64,000 nucleotides of DNA from Rhinopithecus roxellana (taxonomy: Eukaryota; Chordata; Mammalia; Primates; Cercopithecidae). Position numbers and translations under genes: made by a program. Below are positions 1 through 15,253 of this stretch, piece by piece (position 1 is the stretch's first letter; each line of letters opens with the position of its first letter). The notes beneath the pieces were generated by a model, which saw nothing but the letters and a program-made list of their open reading frames with translations, searched no databases and was not told where the DNA came from. The stretch covers positions 128,142,235 to 128,206,234 of the forward strand of contig NC_044558.1 in the NCBI RefSeq assembly GCF_007565055.1, read 5' to 3'.

Positions 1-186
1 ATCCTTTGTAGTGACTGCTCTCTCACAAAAAAGAAAGTAGTACACTGCATATCAGCATTTATGTATCAAACAAAATGATTATTTTCACAAAACAAATAAG
101 CAGAAGGTAGAAATATTTGATTATTGTTGTTTATCTTAATGTAGACATAGATGGTATGTGCCTATGACTTTTCCAATGTTTTTTAG

Positions 187-272
187 CTGTGGCAGACCAT
201 ATTCCCAAGGGAATCCTGCTGATGAGCCCCTGGACAGAAGTGGGGTAGCCACTCGGACACCAAGTAGAACAG
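187..272 (+). CDS. PDE3A: PDE3A exon (probably exon 7), residues about 588-615
   Basis: Internal coding exon of phosphodiesterase 3A. It starts after a pyrimidine-rich stretch ending in AG (185-186) and ends before GTAATT (273). The reading CGRPYSQGNPADEP... ATRTPSRT matches the regulatory linker between the N-terminal membrane region and the catalytic domain. The exon begins with the last base of a split codon and ends in phase 1: the final g joins 'at' of the next exon to make Asp616. Residue numbers come from counting back from the stop codon, assuming 1141 residues. The segment is low in predicted structure and Ser/Thr-rich, as expected of the PDE3A linker. Earlier exons lie outside the window. 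Confidence 0.93.
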
Positions 273-351
273 GTAATTGTTTTGGATTCTGTTTCCCAAA
301 ATGGAAATTGCCTTATTTTTGTTTTCCTGATCAAAACAGTGACCTACATTT

Positions 352-498
352 CTGATTTTTTGAGGGGTGCCGGGAGACATGGTCTCATGATGTTGGCCAG
401 ATTGGTCTCAAACTCCTGGCCTCAAGTGATCCTCTCGCCTCAGCCTCTTGAAGTGCGAGGATTGCAGGCATGAGCCACTGCGCCTGGCCTGATTTTTT
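352..498 (-). repeat. Alu monomer (FLAM-like), antisense
   Basis: 362-489 reads as the reverse complement of an Alu left half, ending in GAGCCACTGCGCCTGGCC. It is flanked by a 10-bp direct repeat CTGATTTTTT at 352-361 and 489-498, which looks like the insertion duplication. At about 128 bp it is a single monomer, not a full dimeric Alu. Confidence 0.75.
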
Positions 499-1379
499 AA
501 ATTGCAGATTTAAAAGGACAAGGGAGAAAATTAAAATCATCTGTACTCCTACTCACTGGAGTTAATCATTGGTAAAGTTTGGGTGCAAAGCTTTCCAAAA
601 TGTTTTTATACATTTATACATGTGTATATTTCTAAAACACAAGAGGTCATTTTATATAATATATAGAACTGTATAGAAATGTTATTTTATCTTGCTACTT
701 CTGACATTGGAAGTACTTTAAGTGGTTCCCAAAACAGAGCAAATACTCAATCAACTTCCCTCAGGCACCTTACTCAGCTATGAGAAACGTCATAGGAGCT
801 CAGAGAGCATAGACTTCAGACTCTGGGTATTTACCGATTGGTCTTTTAGTTAGCACAGTTTACTGCTGACTGAAATGGCAACAGTGAAGAAGGACAGATA
901 AGGAAGGAAGCCGCAGGATTCTAAGAAATGGGATTGGATACATAGGATTTCCCATGCTCCCAAGCATATGCCATCACTCTGTGCTCCACAGAGCACTTTA
1001 CTCCTGGGTGTGTCAACTCAATTTCTCCCACCTCACATGCCCATTCTAGAGTGTTATAGTCACTCAGTGGTTTAATGTATAGGGAGAGAAATAGAGAAAA
1101 AAGAAACATAAAGTCCTGTGAACTGTTGATCTAAAAAATATTATTGAGGGATTATTGAATGTCATGCGGATTACAGATTATAATTTCCATCTGTTTTACT
1201 TTGTTAACAGATGTGTGATGTTCTCTACCCTATGATCCTATATTCTTGGAGTGTAAGCTCATGAAAGCCCTATTTCCCTAAACAGTATATTTACCATATG
1301 CATCTTAGCAAAATTTGCTTAAATGAGCTCCCTTTCCCCATTGTGGATCTCGTAATAAGTTGTTCTCTTTTAATTGTAG
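499..1379. other. PDE3A intron sequence, nothing recognised
   Basis: AT-rich unique sequence with no coding frame, RNA gene or repeat that I can name. It ends with the polypyrimidine tract of the exon at 1380. Confidence 0.5.
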
Positions 1380-1534
1380 ATGACACTGCTCAAGTTACCT
1401 CTGATTATGAAACCAATAACAACAGTGACAGCAGTGACATTGTACAGAATGAAGATGAAACAGAGTGCCTGAGAGAGCCTCTGAGGAAAGCATCGGCTTG
1501 CAGCACCTATGCTCCTGAGACCATGATGTTTCTG
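1380..1534 (+). CDS. PDE3A: PDE3A exon (probably exon 8), residues about 616-667
   Basis: Acceptor TTTTAATTGTAG at 1368-1379 and donor GTAGTC at 1535. It encodes DDTAQVTSDYETNNNSDSSD and continues to STYAPETMMFL. The many Asp, Glu, Asn and Ser residues fit the acidic, disordered stretch just before the PDE3A catalytic core. The exon is 155 nt, enters in phase 1 and leaves in phase 0. Read-through past the donor stays open for 13 codons, so the open frame overshoots the true exon end; the join to the next exon ([13 protein letters not shown]) is what the PDE3A family shows. Confidence 0.95.
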
Positions 1535-1610
1535 GTAGTCCCATATCATCACTTAACTCACTCATTTACTTGAGAGATCAGCTTCTGTTACAGATATTGG
1601 CTTAGAAATG

Positions 1611-2270
1611 AATCTCTGAGGCCAGGCATGGTGGCTAACACCTGTAATCCCAACACTTTGGGAGAACGAGGCAGGCACATCACTGGGTCAGGAGTTCGAG
1701 ACCAGCCTGACCAACATGGTGAATCACCATCTGTAATAAAAATACAGAAAAATTACCCAGGCATGGCCGGGCTCAGTGGCTCGTGCCTGTAATCCCAGCA
1801 CTTTGGGAGGCCGAGGTGGGCATATCACAAGGTTAGGAGTTCAAGACCAGCCTGACCAACATGGTGAAATCCTGTCTCTACTAAAAATGCCGAAATTAGC
1901 CGGGCGTGGTGGCGCATGCCTGTAATCCTAGCTACTCAGGAGGCTGAGGCAGTAGAATCACTTGAACCTGGGAGGTGGAGGTTGCAGTGAACCAAGATTA
2001 CGCCATTGCACTCCAGCCTGAACAATAGAAGGAGACTCTGTCTCAAAAAATAAAAAAATTTAAAAAAGTAAGTAAATAAATAAATAAATTACCCAGGCAT
2101 GGTGGCAGGTGCCTGTAATCCCAGCTGCATGGGAGGCTGAGGCAGGAGAATCACTTGAACCCAGGAGGTGGAGGTTGCAGTGAGCTGAAATCATGCCGCT
2201 GTACTCCAGCCGGGGCAACAGAGTGACACTCTATCTCAAAAATAATAATAATAATAATAATAATCTCTGA
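1611..2270 (+). repeat. Older Alu split by a nested Alu
   Basis: A sense Alu runs 1620-1766 (GCCAGGCATGGTGGCTAACA onward) and resumes at 2086-2262, ending in an (AAT)n tail (about 2238-2263). It is interrupted by a second sense Alu at 1767-2085. The outer element is flanked by AATCTCTGA at 1611-1619 and 2262-2270. Confidence 0.88.
1767..2085 (+). repeat. Alu inserted inside another Alu
   Basis: Full-length sense Alu (CCGGGCTCAGTGGCTCGTGC ... A-rich tail with TAAA repeats). The 17-bp target AAATTACCCAGGCATGG is present on both sides (1750-1766 and 2086-2102), and is itself part of the host Alu. Confidence 0.9.
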
Positions 2271-5204
<2,934 letters not shown>

Positions 5205-5267
5205 CATTTTATATTATTTTATTTTATTTTATTTTATTTTATTTTATTTTATTTTATTTTATTTTTT
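5205..5267. repeat. (ATTTT)n pentanucleotide microsatellite
   Basis: About eleven near-perfect copies of ATTTT in a row, preceded by imperfect units (TTTCATTTTATATT). It is probably length-variable. Confidence 0.9.
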
Positions 5268-5334
5268 ACTAGGAAGTATGTTCCCTGGTATAGAGACACA
5301 CATCTCATCTCATTTTATATTTGATGTATATCTC

Positions 5335-5490
5335 ACAGACTCTCTAAAACTTAATCTTCACAGTAACTGTAGTGCAGGTTTTTTTTTTTAATATGTATTT
5401 TATAGAAGAAGAAACTAAGGCTTAAAAGAGGATATGCTACTCTTCTAAAGTCATCTAGTAAATATTCAACCTAGGATTCCAAAGTAGATG
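5335..5490 (-). repeat. MIR fragment, antisense (probable)
   Basis: The order 'AATCTTCACAGTAACTGTAG ... ATTTTATAGAAGAAGAAACT ... GTCATCTAGTAAATATTCAACCTAGGATTCC' follows the antisense MIR pattern (cached as: counts in TCACAACAAC, GAGGAAACTGAGG, GTCACACAGCTAGTAAGT). Confidence 0.55.
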
Positions 5491-6510
<1,020 letters not shown>

Positions 6511-6639
6511 TGATTTGTGAAATAATACTTTTAAAATATGTCAGATTTGCTGTGGGTAAATGGGATAGTGAATCATTAGCAGGTAGCACAGAATTACATA
6601 TGGTAGATACTCAATATGGAGACATCATATGGTAGATTA

Positions 6640-6850
6640 CGGGATATCACCTGTGTTAGAATCCTGGCTCCTTTACTTTTCAGCTGTATGAGACCCTAGG
6701 GTTTACTTAAGCTCTATGTGCCTCATTTCTTAGTCCATAAAATGAGGATTATAACACCTGCTTCATATGATTGTTAGGATCAAATAAGATTATAATTTTA
6801 AAGAGGCTATTTTAGTGCCTGGCACACAGGAAGTCCAACATGAGTCCACT
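6640..6850 (+). repeat. MIR element, sense
   Basis: Reads in MIR order: CCTGGCTCCTTTACTTTTCA, GCTGTATGAGACC, TTACTTAAGCTCTATGTGCC, AAAATGAGGATTATAACACC, TTGTTAGGATCAAATAAGAT, GTGCCTGGCACACAGGAAGT. Diverged, as expected of an ancient mammalian SINE. Confidence 0.8.
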
Positions 6851-7461
6851 TTAATGTGGTTATTTTTTGGAAATAAATAAATACTAAATGTATTGCTCAT
6901 TTACTAACCCATCCCTTTTATTGGGTGAATTCAACTTTTGTTGTGGCATCTGAAGAGTTAAGTCACTATATATGTTTTCTCCACATAAGATAAAGTTGGC
7001 TGGTGTTTAGAGGGACAGGAGGATGATGGTCTGATGAATAAAATAGAAAAGACATCTGGAAGTGGTTATGGAAAAATGATGAGAAACATTTTTAAAAATC
7101 AGGTAAATGGGAAGACCCAAGGGAAACACACAATCAAGAATTCAAGCTTTGAGTCTTGCGGGAATAAGTTTCCCATTTATAATAACAAGAAATTGGAACA
7201 CAGAGGAGATGTTAAATTTTCATTATGTAGCATTTCAGGAATCATCAATCAGAACACATAAGTAAAATGGTCCTACAGTGCTACAAAATATATGGTTTGG
7301 GAGACAATGTCTATAGGTCCAAACAGAGAAACTGTGGAGATGTTCAAAAACCATGTAACACATTAAGGAAATAAATAATATAGAAAGGAAAGTAATCAAA
7401 CATAATATGTTGATTGGAGCATGTCTTGGAAATATGTTATTTAAATTATATTTTAGTTTTT

Positions 7462-7517
7462 AAGCTTTTAAAACTTTTAAAGTTTAAAACTTTTAAGCTT
7501 AAAAGTTTTAAAAGCTT
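7462..7517. repeat. Perfect 19-bp inverted repeat (AT-rich palindrome)
   Basis: Left arm AAGCTTTTAAAACTTTTAA (7462-7480) is the exact reverse complement of TTAAAAGTTTTAAAAGCTT (7499-7517), with an 18-bp centre that itself contains related AAGTTTAAAACTTTT pieces. Confidence 0.9.
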
Positions 7518-10460
7518 TTATATTTGCTTTTATGCACCTCAGACTTCAGAGTTCTGTAACTTTTTCATAATTGTGAAGAGCTGAAGTTACATTAAAAACA
7601 TAATTAATACTGATAAAGCACAAGTATTTCCAGGAAGGGGTATCACATTAACCTAGGGATTTACTATGAGCGTATTGTTTTCAAAATCCCATCCACATGC
7701 TACATTGAAATGAATATCCACAGCAGATAGTGTATCATAGAAAAAAATAATGAAGAACTGAATCTACTAATGAGATTTTCTGAAGAATATGGGACCAAAA
7801 TACAGTCAGAGTAAGGCAGTTGGAGTAAGGCAAAGAGAAGCTGAACAGTACCAGGGCCCCTGGGAACATCTGGCTGACAAATACATGGAATCTGGAAGAG
7901 AAATATGACAAAAGGGGTAGCTGGAAAGGATCTCAAGATAAGCCTTGCTTTCGCAATACAATTTTCCCAGGGCCCACCCTGGTTGGATGCCAGTGATTGA
8001 CCTAAGTGTTCACAATTCCTCAAAGGTTAAGGAGTTATATAAATAAACTTTTCTAGAAAGGAAGCCACTAAAAACACTAAACAGCTAATCACTAGATTGA
8101 ATTTCCAAATTCATGTTATATTTTCAAATGTATTTTAATGATATGATTAGCCATAGCAAAGTTCCACTGAGTTCAAATTAATACTAAACTTCATAGACAT
8201 AAAAACTACCAACTTTTTCACAGGTAGTATGTCATTAAATCATAATTGAAAGATGGCAAGTGTTTAAGTACAAAAATAAGTTTTCCGATTCTAAGATTTA
8301 TTATTCACTTTTATATTTTCTTATTACATTTTTATATGTTACAAGTAAATAGATATTTTTTTCCCTGAAAGAGTGGGTTCTTTATTCCAGGTGAAAAGAA
8401 CTTGTTATAATAAACCTGCTTGTTCTATTAGAAGTCCCGGATACTCTCCATAAAGGGAATTTATTTACATCTTTTCATAGGAAAGCTCTAGCTTCATTTG
8501 TGATCACTTTTAACTAATAATGTTTAATATGGGCTGAGACTGTAAATTAATATGAATATTTATTAAAAGCTTCACTTATTAGTTATAATTAGCACGTACA
8601 AAAATTTACTGTGTACCTACTTATTTTAATATTTACTTTGGACTATATTTCTAATGGTTCTATCTAAATAAATCCTTAGTTGAAAAGAAGCATAAGAGGA
8701 ACCAAAGTTAAAATGGGGTTGGATTAACTTTAATATGATAATGTGTGCTAATATTAGAAACTAAATTTCTTATTATAGTTCTAAGTGTATCTTTAACAGT
8801 TTTCAAGAGAAGAGGGTAAGTAGGAAAGCTTTTAAATTTGTGATTAGAATCCTGACAAAAATTGAAGAATCTAGACTTAAACAGAGAGTTAAATAAAGAA
8901 ATTTCTTGTTAGTAGCAACAGAAAGACAAGAAATACGGTCAACTCAATAATATAAATGTGATCAAAATATATTTGTTCAATCAAACTTAGGATAAATTAA
9001 TGTGTGATCAATACCCAATTGCATAAGGACATAAATAATGTTTGGTGTCATTCATAGTTCCTTTCTATTGGGCATTTTGCTTATTAAACAAAAATCCATT
9101 CGTATTCACTCATCAATCCAGTTATTTTTGATGGTAGTTTTTTTATTTTCAAAGAGTTTCTTCTCTAAAGTATATTCTCCCTAACACCTCTCATTCTGAT
9201 TTAAGTTTGAGCAATGGGGAGAATGCCTCAGAAGTACCTGTGATCATGTAGCTATTTCCTGGCAGCAATGAGAATAGTCCTGCTCAACCCATATTTAGTT
9301 CAGTTCAATTAAGCTGTACATGATGTGCCCACTGATTTTAAAGCTAGATATTGAAGTGACATGGTACATGCTAGAGGGGCAGAACTACGAGAGTATTAAC
9401 TATATTCCAAGAGAAAACAAAATATTCGAAGTGTTACCTCTATTCTTTACTACTTCCGCTTACCCTATGGTGCATAGGAGCATAGACGAAATTTTAAATA
9501 AAAAATATATAAATTTGGATCTTAAAATCTGTGAATTTACATACAACTCCAACCCTCCACACCAGCTCACTTCAACTCTGTGCTTGAGGGAAAAGGAGAA
9601 AGTTGAGAAACCAAGTGTATCAAGACGGAAGAGGGAGATGGGCGGACTCTGGGAAAGAGGTAGGGTGTACCATGTGCTAGTGTATGCATGTACGTCTATA
9701 TGTTATTAAAGAGGGCGAGGGGGTTGCCACGTGAGTGAAGGCGTCATCGAGAAGGCTTGCCCAAAATGCAGAGATGAAGGAAGAGGTATGATGATATTAA
9801 GGATAAAATAGCTCTGATAACTCTGATAATAGGATAGCTCTGATAACATTTCTTATCCTTCTCAGTTGCCTACCCTGGCCAGAACAAGAAGAGTAATCTT
9901 TTAGCATTTTTATGTATCACATAGAAACCTGTCAGTAACTTACATTGATCTTGCTAGCTTCTTTCCTGGGTGTCTTTGCTCCTGGGTTGGGTTACCAGAG
10001 AATTAATGACAAGAACAATGGAGATGCCAGCACTTGGCGTAATACCGAGTACATGCTAAGTGAATATTTGATAAGTAAATATGTTATTGACTGCTAACAG
10101 GACAGATGGTTTTCTCTTCTTCAATCTAAGTGATTGATGATGGTGTTATTCTCCAACACATACATACATATAACTAGATGTGTATATTTAAATAAGCAGG
10201 TAGATTTGGTTAGCGATTTTTTTACTTAGTACTTTTAAACCTGTACTCGAAAGCAAAAGGAACCTTTTTAAATATATATACTGTCTTTACTCCTAGTTTT
10301 TAAATCGAGATTGTACCAGTCTCATAAAATGAGTTTGGCAGCTTTTCTGCTTATATTTTCAGCACTAGATTATTTACTTAGGATTGATTGCTTGTTGAAA
10401 GTTTGTTTTTTTTTTTTTTTTTTAAAGCACTACCTATAAAGTTTTCTGGGCCTGGACCTT

Positions 10461-10481
10461 GGGGTGGGGGACAGGGCGGGG
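10461..10481 (+). other. Candidate G-quadruplex motif
   Basis: The 21-mer reads GGGG-T-GGGGG-ACA-GGG-C-GGGG: four G-runs of at least three with loops of 1, 3 and 1, which meets the usual G4 definition on the + strand. It is an isolated GC-rich island in AT-rich intron. Confidence 0.75.
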
Positions 10482-10907
10482 AGGATTAGAGCTCAAAAGC
10501 TGCGAGTTCACCTGGAATAGATATTATTGATTCCTTACCTCAGACAGGCTCTGCCAACACTATGAAACTGCCCCCCATCCACCTCTGTACCGCTATGTTC
10601 ATGCACAGGTTTCTCTGACTTGCAATAATAATATTAACTACTGGCATATAGTAATCTTCCCAGCTTGCAACAGGAGAAGATAATTTAACTAAGAAGCTGG
10701 CTTCCAACATATATCCCAAAAGTGGAACCCTACTCCCAGACTGCCATTTTCCTACCATACCAGGTCATTACTATCTTCTACCGCTGGAGGTAGAAGATAC
10801 TTTATTTTATTCTTACAAATCCAGCATTGACTCTGGGAGAAAGCTGGTGATCTATACTGGTTTTATCTTGTTCTGCAGCAGCAATTTATTTTACATGAAT
10901 AATGTTT

Positions 10908-11140
10908 ACACAAATTACAAACTCACCATGTATCAGGCCCTTTAAAATCTATTTCCTTCTGTAATTGTCACAATTGTACTATGAATCTGGCAATATTATT
11001 CGCATATTTTTAAGATAAAGAAATGAGACTTTTTACTATATCTTATATTTAAGATAAGGAAGTGGATTTTAAGTAACTCACCCAAGTTAGCATGAATAAT
11101 AAATATTATAGCAGAGGTAAAACCATACCTGTCCCAAATC
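10908..11140 (-). repeat. MIR element, antisense (probable)
   Basis: Antisense MIR order can be followed: CATGTATCAGGCCCTTTAAA, GTAATTGTCACAATTGTACT, ATTATTCGCATATTTTTAAG, AAGAAATGAGACT, AAGTAACTCACCCAAGTTAG, AGCAGAGGTAAAACC. Confidence 0.65.
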
Positions 11141-11388
11141 CAGAAAATTCTAGTATGATCAATTCATAAATAGCCCAAGTACAGACATAAAATATGATTG
11201 TAATTGTGTTGCCTGTGAATTATTTGTAAATGTAATGGGCTTGTATCACTTGAGATGGTCTATACTCAGGGATATAGATGCCAATCTTAATAAAATTGTT
11301 CTTTCAATTATCATATAATATTGATATTCATATTTATGATTGACACAGGTATACAAGTTTTGCTATTTTCTCCTCAGAAGACTAGGAT

Positions 11389-11741
11389 TTGAGTTTCTTT
11401 CTTCTTCTCCTTCTCCTTCTCCTTCTTCTTCTTCTTTTATTTTTTTGAGACAGTTTTACTCTTTCACCCAGGCTGGAGTGCAGTGGTGCAGTCTCAGCTC
11501 ACTGCAACCTCCACCTCCCAGGTTCAAGCAATTCTCCTGCCTTAGCCTCCTAAGTAGCTGGGATTACAGGTGCCTGCCACCATGCTCGGCTAATTTTTGT
11601 ATTTTTAGTAGAGACAGGGTTTCACCATGTTGGCCAGGCTGAACTTGAATTCCTGACTTCAAATGATTCACCTACCTCGGCCTCCCAAAGTACTGGAATT
11701 ATAGGCATGAGCCACTGTACCCGGCTGGAGTTGAGTTTCTT
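11389..11741 (-). repeat. Alu, antisense, with CTT-rich tail and target duplication
   Basis: Antisense Alu body about 11438-11726 (GAGACAGTTTTACTCTTTCA ... GAGCCACTGTACCCGGCT). Its tail has become a CTT/CTC microsatellite (11399-11437). TTGAGTTTCTT flanks it at 11389-11399 and 11731-11741. Confidence 0.92.
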
Positions 11742-13034
11742 TAAGCTCTTCTGATGAGATCTTTTCAAACCCACATCCAGGCCTCTCCACTGAATTTCTA
11801 GGGTGTTTACCTAACATTTAGCTGCATATTGTCACTTAAAGACTGATTCCTAATGGCTGCCAGAAATTTAACACCTACCCGGGTGCTACAATTGCAACAT
11901 TGACCATAGGTTTCCTCTTTCTTCTCTGACTAGGGAATAGGTGTTTCTCTCATATTCTCCTTGTCATTCTAGTTCTCTCCTGTTTCTCTCTTCTCCTTAT
12001 GTTAAGTATTATGCAGAAATGTAATCTCTTATACTAGAGAAGGAAACAGTATCATGGCTGTTTTGCAGAAATACAATATGTGAAGTTAGTATATTTAGAA
12101 TAAAGCATACTAATCAGTGAAGTATTATAAGGGGTCTGATAAACAAACAGAAAACTTGGAAGAATTGCACGGAAAAGGGAGGTGAGCCAAGAGCACACTG
12201 GGCATGTGGTTATGGTTTGAAAGAAGTTGAACTGCACATGTGGAGTACGACCCCCTTCCCTTATGACATTATGACTAGTGAATCTGGTTTTCCCGTAGGT
12301 TTTAACTCTTCTAAATGGCTTAGCTTCCTACATTACAAAGGCTTTACATTCAAATGTACATACAAAATACATTACAAAGGAATTACATTCCTACATTATA
12401 CAAAGAGGCTTTTCTTTTTCTTTTTAGATATTTCTTAGAACTTTATTCTGAAATTAGAATGTCTAGATCAGAGAATATAATTGATTGTGGCTTTGAATTT
12501 TGCTTGTGGATGAAATCTACATATAAAAGATATTTTACTGCAGTGCTTTAAGATCGATACAGAGAAATGGTGTTATGTTCTATTCCCAGATTATTTTTGA
12601 GTACCATTAATCAGAGATGAAATATTCTGTCTGATTTAGTTGAAGTATGTCATAGCTATTACATTTATTCTTGTTCTCTGCATAGTTTTATGCAGGAGCA
12701 TGAAAATAAGTACCAGAGTAAACATTATACTGTTTCACACAGTGTGTTTCCTGTATACGTAGTTTCTAGTCGACTATTGACACAGATTTTTCTACTTCGG
12801 ATACCTGCACGCATAATAAATGTTACAAGTAGGGTTGTTGTTTTTTTTCTTGTTACTATGGATGTTATAAAGTTACGGAAGAGTAATCAAAGAATATTTG
12901 TCCTAGAAAGTTTGGCCGACTTTCATGGAAATAGTAAAATGTTAGAACTAGACTGTTTATCCAGTAGATGGCACTCTTAGTTCTTGGACCCCAAAGTTCG
13001 TAAATTGATGACTGTTCCTATTCACTGGTTACAG
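11742..13034. other. PDE3A intron sequence, nothing recognised
   Basis: Unique sequence up to the acceptor of the exon at 13035. Short open frames (12052-12980) look like chance; no named repeat seen. Confidence 0.45.
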
Positions 13035-13148
13035 ATCATAACAGAATCCATGCCACTGATGTTTTACATGCTGTTTGGTATCTTACTACACAGCCTATTC
13101 CAGGCCTCTCAACTGTGATTAGTGACCATGGTTCAACCAGTGATTCAG
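13035..13148 (+). CDS. PDE3A: PDE3A exon (probably exon 11), first metal-binding motif, residues 751-788
   Basis: Acceptor GGTTACAG (ends 13034), donor GTATGT (13149). It encodes (Y)HNRIHATDVLHAVWYLTTQP then IPGLSTVISDHGSTSDS. HNRIH supplies His752, the general acid of cyclic nucleotide hydrolysis, and His756, a metal ligand; both fall on the known human PDE3A numbers. From about residue 770 the sequence enters the 44-residue insert that is unique to PDE3 enzymes. Phase 1 in and phase 1 out (Asp789 is split). A very short intron of 142 bp follows. Confidence 0.97.
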
Positions 13149-13290
13149 GTATGTATGAAGTGAATCTGCACTGACTTATGAGAGATGGGAACAAGGGTGT
13201 TTTTTTCAAAAAAAAAAAGGAAGTCAAGACAAATGATGTCAGTTTAATACTTTTTAAAAAATTTCTTTGACTCTCATTTTCTCTTCTCAG

Positions 13291-13490
13291 ATTCTGACAG
13301 TGGATTTACACATGGACATATGGGATATGTATTCTCAAAAACGTATAATGTGACAGATGATAAATACGGATGTCTGTCTGGGAATATCCCTGCCTTAGAG
13401 TTGATGGCGCTGTATGTGGCTGCAGCCATGCATGATTATGATCACCCAGGAAGGACTAATGCTTTCCTGGTTGCAACTAGTGCTCCTCAG
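13291..13490 (+). CDS. PDE3A: PDE3A exon (probably exon 12), PDE signature HDxxHxG, residues 789-855
   Basis: Acceptor CTCTTCTCAG (ends 13290), donor GTAAAT (13491). The first half (DSDSGFTHGHMGYVFSKTYN to KYGCLSG) finishes the PDE3-specific insert. The second half holds the phosphodiesterase signature AAAMHDYDHPGRTN. His836 and Asp837 (codons at 13431 and 13434) are metal ligands and His840 is also conserved; these bind the zinc/magnesium pair that hydrolyses cAMP and, more slowly, cGMP. The exon is 200 nt, enters in phase 1 and ends in phase 0. Confidence 0.98.
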
Positions 13491-15253
13491 GTAAATCTTT
13501 AGATTTTGGTTGGGAGAACTAATTTAAAGATTTCTCAAGAAAGTGAAGTTGAGTATGATTTATAATAGGCCCCAAGTTAATATAAGCCGAACTATATATA
13601 GTCTCATGTTAAAATTCTCAGAGACCATGCTAATTCTGAAAAGAAACCATGGATTCTTCCAAGATTCTAATAGCAGGTATACAACTTTATTATCTGTGGG
13701 AATCATTTCTCAGTTTTCTTCCTAGGAAGAAAACCTACTTGAATTCATGTTAACGGACCTCTTCAACAAACAAAAGGCAACCTATACAAAATCCCCTTTC
13801 TGAAAAGATTAGAGAACCAAGTATTTCTTGGACTTTTAAGAATGTGAGGTTTCTTCGTATATAAATACCATTCCTTTGAAATATATTCATTATAATGATT
13901 ATGATTCTTATGACGTATCTATAGGTTGGTAGGATTTTAACATCAATTTATTTCATTGGAGGAATTTTTTTTTTTTTTTTTTTTTTTTTTGCCTAAACAT
14001 AGATTCCAAAAACAGTGAATAAATTTAAAGTTCATCTTGGTGTATAGTTCCATCTAAGTAAAAAAAATCATCACTAAGTATCTAGACATACCCATTTATA
14101 CAATCAAATTTAGTCCCTAATTTATTTAATTAGCTGAACCCAAGTTACTAAACATTCTGAGATCCTCTCTTCTTCTACAAGATCTAGAGACCAGTTTCAT
14201 TTGATATTGACTTTTCTGTTTTCTTCTTTGCCTCTTATGTTCTATTCCACTGCTATCCATTTCCATAGCTGATCTTATGGACTGTTCTATAGTTTTTCTT
14301 GAATCTATATACAATAAAACTTATCTGGTATTTTTTTTCTTGACTGTCTGCCTTCTTTCCACTTGTCTTTCATACACCAAAATTATTTTTTCTAAATATA
14401 GGCAAAAATCCACTGGCCAGGATAATTTGCCGTTCAGATTTTTTTACACATCTACATTTTTATGTACCTCTATATGGATATTCAGTGCTTAGTGTCTTCT
14501 TTGTATCCTATGTCTTTTTATTTCTCCATAGGCCATCTTGCACACTAGTGTTCAGGCATTTTGTAGGCAGCTTTCCTTTAAAAAAAAACTATCTAATAAA
14601 ACTTCTCTCTGCATTATTAGAGAATTTCAAACAAGTAAATGTCATTTTATGTCTTCAAATACTTGATAAAAGGTGATATTTCTTGTGGAGTGGAGTGAGA
14701 ATGTTTTAAATCATAAGCATTTTGGGGATTCCATTCATCTTTAATAGCTATATGTGTTTAAGAGGAGGTAATGCTTATGCCAGATATAGAAAGTAGCCTA
14801 GTTACCTCTTGAGGTATTGTAGCATTGGTATAATTATATATCATATATATATATATATTCACATGTATATGTAAATGTAATTATTTTCTTCCTCCCTCCT
14901 CTTTCTTTTCTATTTGTATATATTTTTTATGTTTAAATTCCTGTACCCTACAAAGAAATCTAAAGAAAAAAAATCTTTAAAAAATATCTATTAAAATACG
15001 CTAGTGCCTCCTCACAAGAGTTTGGACTAAGTTTTCAAGGAAAGGAATTTATCTTACTAAAAAGGTAAATTTAATCAAGAAAAATAATAGAGTCATTGTA
15101 CAGTAATAAGTGATTCTTAATAAGCAGGAGTCATGTGATTATATTTCTTTGCTGTATGAATAAAAAGCAATTTCAAAAGCATTGCATATTCTCAGGATTT
15201 TTGTAATTTTTTTTTCTTAAAAAGTTAAATTCTTAACTCTCTTATTTTCCTAG
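13491..15253. other. PDE3A intron, nothing but simple repeats recognised
   Basis: Contains a poly-T run (about 13967-13990) and a TA repeat (about 14838-14860). No exon or named transposon seen. Confidence 0.5.

Larger units (their letters stand above)
6851..10907. other. Long PDE3A intron segment, mostly unassigned
   Basis: Four kilobases with no recognisable exon or named transposon. It contains an AT palindrome (7462-7517), a G-quadruplex motif (10461-10481), a short perfect hairpin (10772-10799) and a poly-T tract (10408-10423). Chance open frames at 7700-8023 (minus) and 9320-9709 (plus, 129 codons) show no family motif. Confidence 0.45.

Noticed and set aside
7700..8023. 107-codon minus-strand open frame
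   Set aside because: No recognisable motif or signal and no supporting exon structure; likely chance.
9320..9709. 129-codon plus-strand open frame in a PDE3A intron
   Set aside because: No start context, domain, splice support or repeat-family match; of a length expected by chance in 64 kb of six-frame sequence.
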